Shown here: positions 9,992-19,041 of the stretch, piece by piece
How positions within the stretch are numbered: the first letter of the stretch is position 1
Layout: every line of letters starts with the position of its first letter
From: Auritidibacter sp. Marseille-P8566
GTDB taxonomy: Bacteria > Actinomycetota > Actinomycetes > Actinomycetales > Microbacteriaceae
Length of the DNA: 46,452 nt
Direction of reading: 5' to 3'
Assembly: GCA_945860535.1 (NCBI GenBank)
Contig: CAMAQN010000004.1
Coordinates: forward strand, 1 to 46,452
The notes under the pieces: generated by a model
Database searches by the model: none
What the model was told of the DNA's origin: nothing
Seen by the model: only the letters and a program-made list of their open reading frames with translations
Position numbers and translations under genes: made by a program

Positions 9992-11395
9992 CTATGCCTT
10001 TCCTCCACTAATGCCGGCATCGCGGCTTAGTAGGTCATTCTCAGTCTCTGCCCGAATCAAAAGCGTAGTCTTACCGCCCTTGACTGCAACCATGGCTGGT
10101 CGAGTTAGGAAGTTGTAGTTAGAAGACAGCGAGAAACAATAGGCACCGGTTGCGGCTACCGCCAAAACATCGTTGACCGCGACATCGGAGGGTAGATAGT
10201 CGTGTCTCACCACGATGTCACCAGACTCACAGTGCTTACCCACGACTCGCACCAGAGCCGGAGTTGCTGATGTGACTCTGGATGCAATCATGGCGGAGTA
10301 CTCGGCCTGGTATAGCGCAGGCCTTGCGTTATCGCTCATGCCACCATCGACGCTTACATACTTGCGGGTTGCACCCATGCCCTGCTCAGAGACAGTTACG
10401 TCCTTGATTGTTCCAACCGAGTAAAGCGTGATTCCCGCAGGTCCCGAGATGATTCGACCTGGCTCAAACGCCAACTTTGGAACCGCAATTCCCAGGGCGC
10501 TGCACTTTGCGGCAACCGCCTGCATGATTCTGGTTGCCATGTCGCCAATACCCAGTGGCTTATCCGCCTCGGTGTAGGCAATTCCAAATCCACCACCCAG
10601 ATTTAGCTCTGGAACATCGCCATTCTTTAGTAGCTGTGCGTGAACATCCAGCAATCTTTCGGCTGCGGCAACAAAACCATCAACCACAAAGACCTGCGAT
10701 CCAATGTGGGAATGCAGTCCCAAAAAGCGAAGGTTAGAGAAGGAGCGAATCTTGCCAACTAGCTCCTCAACATCACTCAGCGCGACGCCAAACTTTTGAT
10801 CTTCTCTTGCGGTTGCAAGGTGCTCGTGAGTGTGTGCGTGTACACCGGAGTTGACACGAAGCCTTACCGCCTGAGTCTTTCCGGCTGCAGCTGCTACCGC
10901 AGCGATGCGCTCAATCTCAAGTTCAGAGTCAATAACAATGACCGCTATATCGGAGGCGATTGCCTTGCCAATTTCCACCAGGGACTTGTTGTTTCCGTGA
11001 AGACCTAAACGCTCGCCCTTAGCTCCTGCCGCCAATGCGACAGCAAGTTCTCCACCGGTTGAGACGTCTACCGACAAACCTGCATCGATTACCCAACGAA
11101 CCACATCAGCCGTGAGTAGGGACTTGGATGCGTAGTAAAGCTTCGCCGTGGTGCCAATTTTGTTTGCGGCATCACTAAAGGCTCGCTTGATGTAAAGCAG
11201 TGTGGTTTCAAAGTCTTCTTGGTCCACCACATACAAAGGTGAGCCGTACTGGCGCATCAGGGCGGACACCGATACATCCCCAATGGTCAGTTCACCGTGG
11301 TTGTTGCGCTTTGCGGTCCTTGGCCAAACTCGGGCATCAATGACATTCAAATCGACCGGGGCAACTAGCCATTCCGGAGCAAGTGGATTCTTCAT
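9992..11395 (-). CDS. lysA: diaminopimelate decarboxylase (start set to ATG at 11395, MKNPLAPEW; track ORF extends to 11476 inside argS)
   Basis: YYASKSLL, HSHIGSQV, GGGFGIAY, EPGRIISG motifs; chosen start avoids overlap with argS. Confidence 0.93.
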   Translation of the reverse strand: MKNPLAPEWLVAPVDLNVIDARVWPRTAKRNNHGELTIGDVSVSALMRQYGSPLYVVDQEDFETTLLYIKRAFSDAANKIGTTAKLYYASKSLLTADVVRWVIDAGLSVDVSTGGELAVALAAGAKGERLGLHGNNKSLVEIGKAIASDIAVIVIDSELEIERIAAVAAAAGKTQAVRLRVNSGVHAHTHEHLATAREDQKFGVALSDVEELVGKIRSFSNLRFLGLHSHIGSQVFVVDGFVAAAERLLDVHAQLLKNGDVPELNLGGGFGIAYTEADKPLGIGDMATRIMQAVAAKCSALGIAVPKLAFEPGRIISGPAGITLYSVGTIKDVTVSEQGMGATRKYVSVDGGMSDNARPALYQAEYSAMIASRVTSATPALVRVVGKHCESGDIVVRHDYLPSDVAVNDVLAVAATGAYCFSLSSNYNFLTRPAMVAVKGGKTTLLIRAETENDLLSRDAGISGGKA

Positions 11396-11397
11396 CC

Positions 11398-13053
11398 TTA
11401 CATCCTCTCCGGAGCAGATACACCTAGCAGGGCTAGCCCGTTGCCAAGCACAATGCTGGCCGCGTTGTTTAGCCAAAGTCTGGTGCGGTGAACACTCTCA
11501 ACTTCTTGCCCACCCAATGGAGTGACTCGGCAGTTGTCATACCAGCGGTGATAACTTCCAGCCACCACCTCAATGTATCTTGCAATGCGGTGAGGTTCGC
11601 GGAACTGAGCTGCTTGAGCAACCACCCGTGGGAATTCACTTAGGTTCGCCAATAGCTCTGCTTCTGCTTCGTGGCTCAGTAGCGAAGGATCGAATTCCGA
11701 GTCATCAACCCCGAGCGACACCGCATTCTTGGCAACCTGCTTGGTTCTGGCGTGAGCGTACTGGACATAGAAAACTGGATTGTCATTGGTCTTTTTGGTG
11801 AGTTGCTCAAGATCAACATCGAGTGAAGAGTTAATCGACGAACGAGCAAGTGCATATCGAGCGGCATCAACACCAACGACATCAACTAGGTCTTCCATGG
11901 TGACCACGGTTCCTGCACGCTTGGACATTCGAACCGGCTCGCCACCGCGAACTAGGTTGACCATCTGGCCAATCAGGATCTCCATGTTTTCACCTGGCTT
12001 ATCGCCAAAGGCTGAGCAAAGTGCCATCATGCGCGGCACGTAACCGTGGTGATCTGCACCGAGCATGTAGATGCAGCGGTCAAAGCCCCTAGAGCGCTTG
12101 TCCTGGTAGTAGGCGATGTCTCCGGCAATATAAGCGGCATCTCCGTCGCTCTTGATGATTACGCGATCTCTATCGTCTCCAAAGACAGTGGATCGAAGCC
12201 AAATAGCACCGTCTTCTTCGAAGATGTGACCCATCTCGCGCAGGCGTTCAATCGAACGCTCAACGGCCTTGGATTCATAGAGCGAGTTCTCGTGGAAGTA
12301 GACATCGAAGTCAACGCCAAATTCATGCAGTGACTCTCTGATCTGCTGGAACATAAGTTCAACACCAGCAGCACGGAACTTTTCTTGGGCTTGATCATCC
12401 GGCAAAGCCAAAATGTCTTCCGCAGTTTCAGCTAGAACGCGAGCGGCAATCTCTTGGATGTATGCGCCTGAGTAACCATCCTCGGGAGCTGGTTCATTCT
12501 TAGCTGCCGCAAGCAGTGAACGCGCAAAACGATCAATCTGGGCACCGTGATCATTGAAGTAGTACTCGCGAGTTACCTCTGCGCCAACAAACTCAAACAC
12601 TCTCGCAAGTGAGTCGCCAACCGCAGCCCAACGAGTACCGCCTAGATGGATTGGTCCGGTTGGATTGGCAGAAACAAATTCAAGATTTACCTTTAGGCCC
12701 TGATACTCAACGCCTCGACCAAAACTAGATCCTGCGGTGACAATTTCGCGGGCAAGCTCACCGGCTGCGGAGTCCGACACAAAAAGATTGATGAAACCAG
12801 GCCCTGCAATTTCAACCTTTTCGATCCCTGCGCTCTTTTGAAGCTCTCTAGCCAGAAGTTCTGCGAAGTCTCGCGTCTTGAGTCCGGCCTTAGCTCCAAG
12901 TTGCATGGCGACGTTCGTCGCCCAGTCTCCGTGCTCTCGGTTCTTTGGTCTTTCGACCACTACCTCACTTGGAACTTCGAGCTCCAAAGAGCCAGCAGCA
13001 ACCAGTGCGCGTAATGCAGCAACAATGGCTTCCGATAGCTGGTTGGGAGTCAC
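11398..13053 (-). CDS. argS: arginyl-tRNA synthetase
   Basis: HIGH-type [36 protein letters not shown]-terminal [11 protein letters not shown]. Confidence 0.98.
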   Translation of the reverse strand: MTPNQLSEAIVAALRALVAAGSLELEVPSEVVVERPKNREHGDWATNVAMQLGAKAGLKTRDFAELLARELQKSAGIEKVEIAGPGFINLFVSDSAAGELAREIVTAGSSFGRGVEYQGLKVNLEFVSANPTGPIHLGGTRWAAVGDSLARVFEFVGAEVTREYYFNDHGAQIDRFARSLLAAAKNEPAPEDGYSGAYIQEIAARVLAETAEDILALPDDQAQEKFRAAGVELMFQQIRESLHEFGVDFDVYFHENSLYESKAVERSIERLREMGHIFEEDGAIWLRSTVFGDDRDRVIIKSDGDAAYIAGDIAYYQDKRSRGFDRCIYMLGADHHGYVPRMMALCSAFGDKPGENMEILIGQMVNLVRGGEPVRMSKRAGTVVTMEDLVDVVGVDAARYALARSSINSSLDVDLEQLTKKTNDNPVFYVQYAHARTKQVAKNAVSLGVDDSEFDPSLLSHEAEAELLANLSEFPRVVAQAAQFREPHRIARYIEVVAGSYHRWYDNCRVTPLGGQEVESVHRTRLWLNNAASIVLGNGLALLGVSAPERM

Positions 13054-13221
13054 TTTGGACCTAGTTCCTTAGGGTATGGCAACCGACGAATTTGATTTCC
13101 TCGGTGAACCTAAATCATACCCTTGCAAGGCCTTGGAATCGAAGAGCGCTTTAGCCAGCCGGCTGAAATCGCTCCGGCTCAAAGCTAAAAACTCTGCCGA
13201 TGCTAGGCTGAGTAAGTCCCC

Positions 13222-13293
13222 GCCTCTATAGCTCAGGGGATAGAGCACCGCCCTCCGGAGGCGGGAGCGCAGGTTCGAATCCTGCTAGGGGCG
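13222..13293 (+). tRNA. tRNA-Arg(CCG)
   Basis: Cloverleaf folds by eye: acceptor GCCTCTA/TAGGGGC, anticodon stem CCGCC/GGCGG around CTCCGGA (anticodon CCG), T arm AGGTTCGAATCCT; CCA not encoded. Confidence 0.95.
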
Positions 13294-13300
13294 CTTTTGA

Positions 13301-14227
13301 CTAACCCTTAACCGATCCAGCTAGCAATCCTCTTACGAAGTAACGCTGTAGCGAGAAGAACACAATCAGCGGCACAACAATCGAAACGAAAGCACCGGCA
13401 GTCAATAGCTCCCAGCCGGACCCTCTGGTGCCAACCATCTCAGCAAGACGAATGGTCATCGGAGCAACCTCTTTCGCGCCACCACCGAAGGTAAGTCCTA
13501 CCAATAGGTCGTTCCATACCCAAAGGAACTGGAAGATTGCAAAGGATGCAATCGCCGGGACCGAGAGCGGAAGAACAATCTTCGAAAATAGCGTGAACCA
13601 GCCGGCTCCATCCACTCGCGCAGCTTCAATCAATTCACGAGGGATTTGACGTAGGAAGTTGTGCAGCAAGAAGATCGCCATTGGCAAACCAAAGATGGTG
13701 TGCGCAACCCAAATCGGGATGTAGGTTCCGGTGATATTGAAGTCCGGGATGATCGTCACATCGCCGATAACCAGGCCCTTTGCGAACAGTTGAAGTAGTG
13801 GCACCAAGGTCAGCTGCAGCGGAATTACCTGTAGCGCAAAGATTGAGAAGAAGATGAAATCTCTTCCCTTGAATTCAAACCATGCCAACGCGTAAGCCGC
13901 AAATACCGCCAAGGTAATCGGGAAGATTACCGCTGGAAGTGTTACTGCCATCGAGTTAAAGAAGAACTGATAAAGCGGTGGGTTGGTGGTTGACCCCTCA
14001 AACAACACCTGGTTGTAGTTCTCAAAAGAGATGTTTGGGTTCGCAAAGAAGGTCCACCAGCCGGAGCTGTTGATGTCCTGCTCTGGACGGATCGAAGTAA
14101 CCAGCAAACCAAATGTTGGGATGGTCCACAAAATCGCAATTATCCAAGCGCCAAGTGCTGCCCACGGAGAAGAGAAAACGTTCTTGGCCTTTGACTTAAC
14201 TAGTGACTTATTGATTAGAGAGGTCAT
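13301..14227 (-). CDS. carbohydrate ABC transporter permease (MalG/AglG-like)
   Basis: EAA-loop-like PRELIEAARVDGAGWFTLFSKIVLPLSVPA; MalG-type C-terminus. Confidence 0.92.
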   Translation of the reverse strand: MTSLINKSLVKSKAKNVFSSPWAALGAWIIAILWTIPTFGLLVTSIRPEQDINSSGWWTFFANPNISFENYNQVLFEGSTTNPPLYQFFFNSMAVTLPAVIFPITLAVFAAYALAWFEFKGRDFIFFSIFALQVIPLQLTLVPLLQLFAKGLVIGDVTIIPDFNITGTYIPIWVAHTIFGLPMAIFLLHNFLRQIPRELIEAARVDGAGWFTLFSKIVLPLSVPAIASFAIFQFLWVWNDLLVGLTFGGGAKEVAPMTIRLAEMVGTRGSGWELLTAGAFVSIVVPLIVFFSLQRYFVRGLLAGSVKG

Positions 14228-15237
14228 TATCTTTCCGTCCTCTCGAGGCGCAGTTGTCGAATGTTGTAGATGATGATCGGGATAATCGCCACGAACAGGA
14301 TGATCGCCAAAGCGGAACCTCGTCCATAGTTCATCTGTCTGAAGGCCTGGGAATACATCTCGTTTGCAATCACGTTGGTTTGGAAGTTTCCGCCGGTCAT
14401 GGTTCTAACGATGTCGAAGACCTTCAGGGTTCCAATAGTGATTGTGGTTAGCACCACCACGATGGTCGCACGAATCATTGGCACCGAGACCAAGTAGAAA
14501 CGCTTCCAAGGAGCTGCGCCATCCAGCATCGCCGCCTCGACCACTTCGTCAGGGATGTTCTTTAGAGCCGCAGAAAGCACGACCATGGCGAATCCGGTCT
14601 GAATCCAAATCATCACAACGATTAGCAAGAACGAGTTCAACGGCGCTTCAAGCAACCAGTTGGGCGGGGTTAGACCGAAGCCCTTGAAAATCGCTGATAG
14701 CAATCCGATATCCGGCTTGTCGTCTCTTGGCTGGTAGTTGTAAACAAACTTCCAAATGATACCTGCGCCCACAAATGAGATAGCCATAGGCATAAAGATC
14801 AGCGACTTGATAGCTGCCGGGCGCTTCATACGGTCGGTCATGTAGGCAATCGCCAAACCGATCAGTGTGGAAAGAATTGGGGCGGTAACAACCCAGATTG
14901 CGGTGTTGGCCAGCACCACCGTGATTTCTGGGATGGTGAATGCCCAGATGAAATTGTCAAAACCTACGAACTCTTCGGCCTCTTTGTCCATAAAGGAGAG
15001 AATCAGTGTGCGAATAGCCGGGTAAATCAATCCGACTACCAAAAGCAAAATCGATGGCACTAGAAAGACCAGGTACTTCAACCACTCTTGGGTCTTTACC
15101 GAGGTGCGAGAGGCGATTAGGAAAATCAGAAAAATGACGGCTCCGAAGCTCAATAGAGCTAGGGCTAAGAGAGAGAAGTTCTCCGCAATGATGTCCGCGG
15201 GGGTTTTCCTCGCCGCGTGAAGTGCCAGTGTGAACAT
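14227..15237 (-). CDS. carbohydrate ABC transporter permease (MalF/AglF-like)
   Basis: EAA loop IPDEVVEAAMLDGAAPWKRFYLVSVPMI; overlaps downstream permease by one base. Confidence 0.92.
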   Translation of the reverse strand: MFTLALHAARKTPADIIAENFSLLALALLSFGAVIFLIFLIASRTSVKTQEWLKYLVFLVPSILLLVVGLIYPAIRTLILSFMDKEAEEFVGFDNFIWAFTIPEITVVLANTAIWVVTAPILSTLIGLAIAYMTDRMKRPAAIKSLIFMPMAISFVGAGIIWKFVYNYQPRDDKPDIGLLSAIFKGFGLTPPNWLLEAPLNSFLLIVVMIWIQTGFAMVVLSAALKNIPDEVVEAAMLDGAAPWKRFYLVSVPMIRATIVVVLTTITIGTLKVFDIVRTMTGGNFQTNVIANEMYSQAFRQMNYGRGSALAIILFVAIIPIIIYNIRQLRLERTER

Positions 15238-15267
15238 GAGCGAATCCTAACAACCTTTGAAAGAGAA

Positions 15268-15297
15268 CTGTGGGGCCTGCAATCGCAGACCCCACAG
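15268..15297 (-). other. strong intercistronic stem-loop between binding-protein and permease genes
   Basis: Minus-strand CTGTGGGGTCTGC-GATT-GCAGGCCCCACAG, 13-bp stem with one T.G wobble, followed by TTCTCTTTC. Confidence 0.8.
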
Positions 15298-15329
15298 CCT
15301 CGTTTAGCTATTTGTAACTGTGTGGCTTA

Positions 15330-16688
15330 TTAGTAAGGCCAGCTTGCGTAAATAGCGTCTAGAACAGCCTTGTCAGACTTGTTCTCGGCTACCCATGCAG
15401 TCATTTCCTTCCAGAATGAACCAGCTCCAACTTCAGCTGGCATCACGTCGGAGCCATCGAAGCGGAAGGTTGATGCATTCTGAAGGATCTCAACTGCAAC
15501 CTTGTTTACTGGGTCTGCAACGTTAGCGGTGTCTAGACCTAGGTTTGCAGAGAACCAGCCACCAAGAGCTGCCTTCTTGTTGTTCCACTCAGGAGTGGTT
15601 AGGTAGTGCTGTACAGCGTGTACCTCTGGACGGTCAGCGAAGATACCAACGAACTCGCCACCACCAAGTGCAGGCTTGTTGTCAGCCGAAACACCTGGGA
15701 AGTAGAAGGTGGTGATTCCACCCTCAGTGGTGGTGTCCTCTGGGGACACGATGGTTGCACCGAAGTCAGCAGCAAGGATGCCACCGATGAACGATGCCTG
15801 ACGGTGCATTGCACAGCTGCCGTCAACTAGGCCAGCGCCACCCTCCTGGAAGGTGGTGGTAGCGATAGAAGCAACGTCGCCTACGTAAGCAGGGTTCTTT
15901 AGGATCTTGCCAGCCTCAGCTAGAACTTCAGCAACCTTAGGGTCGTTGAATGGAAGCTCGCCAGATACCCACTGGTCGTAGGTTGCAGCGTCCTGGAAGC
16001 GAAGCATTAGGTCTTCCATCCAGTCAGTTCCGACCCAACCGGTAGCGTCACCGGAACCGAAGCCAACACACCAAGGCTGAACAGAGCCCTCAGCAGCAAC
16101 GGTGTCAGATAGAGCTAGTAGCTCGTCCCAAGTGGTAGGAATGGTCCAACCCTTGTCAGCGAAGGTCTTTGGTGAGTACCAAACGAAAGACTTCACGTTA
16201 GCGCCCAGTGGGGAGCCGTAGAAGACGCCGTCAACGGTGCCGTAGGTCTTCCAGTCAGCGGTGTAGTTCTCGTCAACCGAAGCAGAAGTTGCGTCGTTTG
16301 CAGGAACTAGGCCGTTGCCAGCGAACTTAGCCAATAGGCCAGGCTGTGGGAAAATTGCGATATCAGGAGCGGTGCCACCCTCAACGCGAACAGAAATCTG
16401 AGCCTCAAACTCCTGAGTTCCGTTCCAGTTGATGGTGATGCCGGTGCACTCCTCGAACTCAGCGAAAGACTCGATGAAGAGTGATGCCTCTGGGTCGATG
16501 ATGGTGGTGTAGATCTCAACCTCGGTGCCCTCGTTGCCTAGGTAGGCCTCGTAAGCAGCACAAGCGTCAGATCCGGTCGCAGTGGTCTCCTCGGTTACGG
16601 TCTCGGTGCTTGCGCAACCGGCCATTACTAAGGTAGCCGCTACAGCAGTTGCTCCAAGAGCAACTACGCGACGACGTAGTGTTGACAT
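15330..16688 (-). CDS. extracellular carbohydrate-binding lipoprotein of ABC transporter (start set to MSTLRRR at 16688)
   Basis: Signal peptide with lipobox LVMAGC; family 1 solute-binding protein features; GGAAAGGAAAAAC upstream of chosen ATG. Confidence 0.92.
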   Translation of the reverse strand: MSTLRRRVVALGATAVAATLVMAGCASTETVTEETTATGSDACAAYEAYLGNEGTEVEIYTTIIDPEASLFIESFAEFEECTGITINWNGTQEFEAQISVRVEGGTAPDIAIFPQPGLLAKFAGNGLVPANDATSASVDENYTADWKTYGTVDGVFYGSPLGANVKSFVWYSPKTFADKGWTIPTTWDELLALSDTVAAEGSVQPWCVGFGSGDATGWVGTDWMEDLMLRFQDAATYDQWVSGELPFNDPKVAEVLAEAGKILKNPAYVGDVASIATTTFQEGGAGLVDGSCAMHRQASFIGGILAADFGATIVSPEDTTTEGGITTFYFPGVSADNKPALGGGEFVGIFADRPEVHAVQHYLTTPEWNNKKAALGGWFSANLGLDTANVADPVNKVAVEILQNASTFRFDGSDVMPAEVGAGSFWKEMTAWVAENKSDKAVLDAIYASWPY

Positions 16689-16779
16689 GTTTTTCCTTTC
16701 GACATCGGCCATAGTTGGCCGAACCTCACACGTTAGGAGGGTGCCCTAAGGATAAAACACGGTTTAGACAAGTTTCGAC

Positions 16780-16793
16780 TGCAAGCGATTACA
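16780..16793. promoter_or_regulatory. LacI-family operator upstream of the sugar ABC cassette
   Basis: TGCAAGCGATTACA matches the LacI/PurR-type consensus TGNAANCGNTTNCA exactly on both strands; lies ~90 nt upstream of the binding-protein start. Confidence 0.75.
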
Positions 16794-16871
16794 TTCAGAT
16801 AACAATGCTGTATCAGACCGATACCAATGTCATTTACAATTTTTACAATTACAAATGTACGGGTTGGAAAT

Positions 16872-17447
16872 CTAGCGCTTCGCTAGGTATTCAGCCATCT
16901 GTTGAAGCGCCATGGCACGGTGTGACATTGAGTTTTTCACTTCTGGGTCTAACTCGGCCGCTGTTACATCTAGCCCAGTTGGGATGAAAACCGGGTCGTA
17001 ACCAAAGCCACCTAGACCTGCTACCGCAGTTGAAATCGATCCTGGCCAGATGCCCGTGAAAGAGATTTCTTCTTCTGGACCAACCATTGCGATCGTGCAG
17101 ACGAATGCAGCTGCGCGGTGCTCGGCTGGGATGTCCTCAAGTTGCTTGAGCAGCAGGTTTCTGTTGGTGGCATCGTCTCTGGTGCCAGACCAGATTGCCG
17201 AGAAGATTCCAGGCGCTCCCCCCATCACCTCGCAGGCGATTCCAGAGTCATCTGCAAATGAAAGCTGACCGGTGGCTTCAAAGGCTGCGCGTGCTTTGAT
17301 TAGTGCGTTTTCTAAAAAGGTTGTGCCGCTTTCAATTGGTTCTGGGCCCGAGTAGGTCAGGACCTGCACTTCTGGATTTGCAAGTTTGAGAATTGCCTCG
17401 GCTTCTAATGCCTTGTGCTTGTTCCCAGTCGCAAAAACAATTTCCAC
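16872..17447 (-). CDS. rdgB: RdgB/HAM1 family non-canonical purine NTP pyrophosphatase
   Basis: VFATGNKHKALEAE, ADDSGIACEVMGGAPGIFSA, GFGYDPVFIP motifs. Confidence 0.96.
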   Translation of the reverse strand: MEIVFATGNKHKALEAEAILKLANPEVQVLTYSGPEPIESGTTFLENALIKARAAFEATGQLSFADDSGIACEVMGGAPGIFSAIWSGTRDDATNRNLLLKQLEDIPAEHRAAAFVCTIAMVGPEEEISFTGIWPGSISTAVAGLGGFGYDPVFIPTGLDVTAAELDPEVKNSMSHRAMALQQMAEYLAKR

Positions 17448-18187
17448 TAGCGAATTTCCAGCGTCTCACCAAGTGCCAAGCGCTGAACCTCGGCAAGATG
17501 CTTGTTGGCATCGAGCGCCATCTCGAGCAGACGATTTAGTTCATCGCGATCAAATGGCTCTGCCTCGGCGGTGCCCTGCACCTCGACGAAAAGTCCACGG
17601 CCGGTAACCACAACATTCATGTCGGTATCTGCCCTGACATCCTCGACATACTCGAGGTCAGTCACTGCAACACCATCAATGATTCCAACCGACACGGCAG
17701 AGACCGTGTCAATCAATGGCTTGGCGCTTTTGGCTATCAGCCCCTGCTTCTTTGCCCAAGCAACGGCATCGGCGAGCGCTACAAACGCTCCGGTTATAGC
17801 TGCGGTGCGAGTTCCTCCATCGGCCTGTAGCACGTCACAGTCCAACACAATCGTGTTCTCCCCCAGTGCCTTTACGTCAATCACCGCGCGAAGCGAACGA
17901 CCGATAAGTCTTGAAATTTCATGCGTGCGACCACCGATTTTGCCCTTGACCGCTTCGCGATCTGATCGATCGTGCGTGGCACGCGGGAGCATTGCATACT
18001 CAGCCGTTACCCAACCCTCACCAGAATCTTTCTTGAAGCGAGGCACTCCAGGAGTGAAAGACGCGTTGCACAAAACCTTGGTGTTACCGAAGGAAACAAG
18101 TACAGAACCTTCGGCATGGATGGTGAAGTTTCGCTCAATTTTGACTTCGCGCAGCTCGTGCTCTGCCCTACCGTTTGGCCTACTCAT
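17447..18187 (-). CDS. rph: ribonuclease PH
   Basis: [40 protein letters not shown] motifs. Confidence 0.97.
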   Translation of the reverse strand: MSRPNGRAEHELREVKIERNFTIHAEGSVLVSFGNTKVLCNASFTPGVPRFKKDSGEGWVTAEYAMLPRATHDRSDREAVKGKIGGRTHEISRLIGRSLRAVIDVKALGENTIVLDCDVLQADGGTRTAAITGAFVALADAVAWAKKQGLIAKSAKPLIDTVSAVSVGIIDGVAVTDLEYVEDVRADTDMNVVVTGRGLFVEVQGTAEAEPFDRDELNRLLEMALDANKHLAEVQRLALGETLEIR

Positions 18188-19001
18188 TTGGTGCCTTTCG
18201 CTCCAGGTGGGTTACATCGTTAACCTCAGGTCCCAAGAAACGCTTGGCCAGGCTTTCGAATTCTTTTGCATTACCGGTGGCATAAAACTTGTAGCTTGGC
18301 TTAGCTGCTGCCGAGGCCAAAAGATCGTGTTCTGTCAGCACCCTAAAGACATCTTTAGCAGTCTCATCTGCCGATGAAACCAAGTTCACGCTGTCACCCA
18401 TTACATATGACAGTGCGGCGTGCAGCAGCGGGTAGTGGGTGCAGCCCAAAACCAGGGTGTCTACATTCGCTGCCTTGATTGGCGCCAAATAAGCCTCTGC
18501 TGCAGCAAGCAGTTCTGGGCCGGAAGTAACTCCACGCTCGACAAAGTCCACGAAGGTTGGGCAGGCCGCAGATCTGATTTCAAAATCAACCGCGGCAGCG
18601 AAAGCGTCTTCGTAGGCCTTTGAGTTCACCGTCGCACTGGTTCCGATGACACCGACTTTGCGGTTTCTAGAAGTCCCCACCGCTTTGCGAACCGCAGGTT
18701 GAATCACCTCAATAACTGGGACACCGAGTCCTTCGGTGTAGCGCTCCCTGGCATCTCTCAAAACCGCTGCTGAAGCGGAATTGCATGCAATAACTAAAAG
18801 CTTCACACCCGACGCCACTAATTCATCCATCACTTCAAGAGCAAGGCGTCGGACTTCAGAGATGGGCTTTGGGCCATAGGGCGAATTCAGAGTGTCGCCC
18901 ACGTAGTGAATGGATTCGTGCGGAAGTTGGTCAATGATCGCTCTAGCCACCGTCAAGCCACCGACGCCTGAGTCGAATACACCAATTGGTCTGGAATCCA
19001 C
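18180..19001 (-). CDS. murI: glutamate racemase
   Basis: [33 protein letters not shown] motifs. Confidence 0.97.
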   Translation of the reverse strand: MDSRPIGVFDSGVGGLTVARAIIDQLPHESIHYVGDTLNSPYGPKPISEVRRLALEVMDELVASGVKLLVIACNSASAAVLRDARERYTEGLGVPVIEVIQPAVRKAVGTSRNRKVGVIGTSATVNSKAYEDAFAAAVDFEIRSAACPTFVDFVERGVTSGPELLAAAEAYLAPIKAANVDTLVLGCTHYPLLHAALSYVMGDSVNLVSSADETAKDVFRVLTEHDLLASAAAKPSYKFYATGNAKEFESLAKRFLGPEVNDVTHLERKAPNE

Positions 19002-19041
19002 TCACTAAGTCTAAAGCTCATTGGGTAGATAGGCTAAAGAG

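Noticed and set aside
13076-13231. 51-aa plus-strand ORF (MATDEFDFLGEPKSYPCKAL...) between argS and tRNA-Arg
   Set aside because: Stop codon falls inside the tRNA gene and no RBS or family is recognisable; more likely promoter/leader DNA. Would reconsider if conserved in relatives.
13222-16870. Possible genomic island at tRNA-Arg carrying the ABC cassette
   Set aside because: No integrase, no direct repeat of the tRNA 3' end seen at the far side, and composition looks similar to flanks.
16715-16987. 90-aa plus-strand ORF upstream of the ABC cassette
   Set aside because: Runs through the likely promoter/operator region and into rdgB antisense; no coding features.
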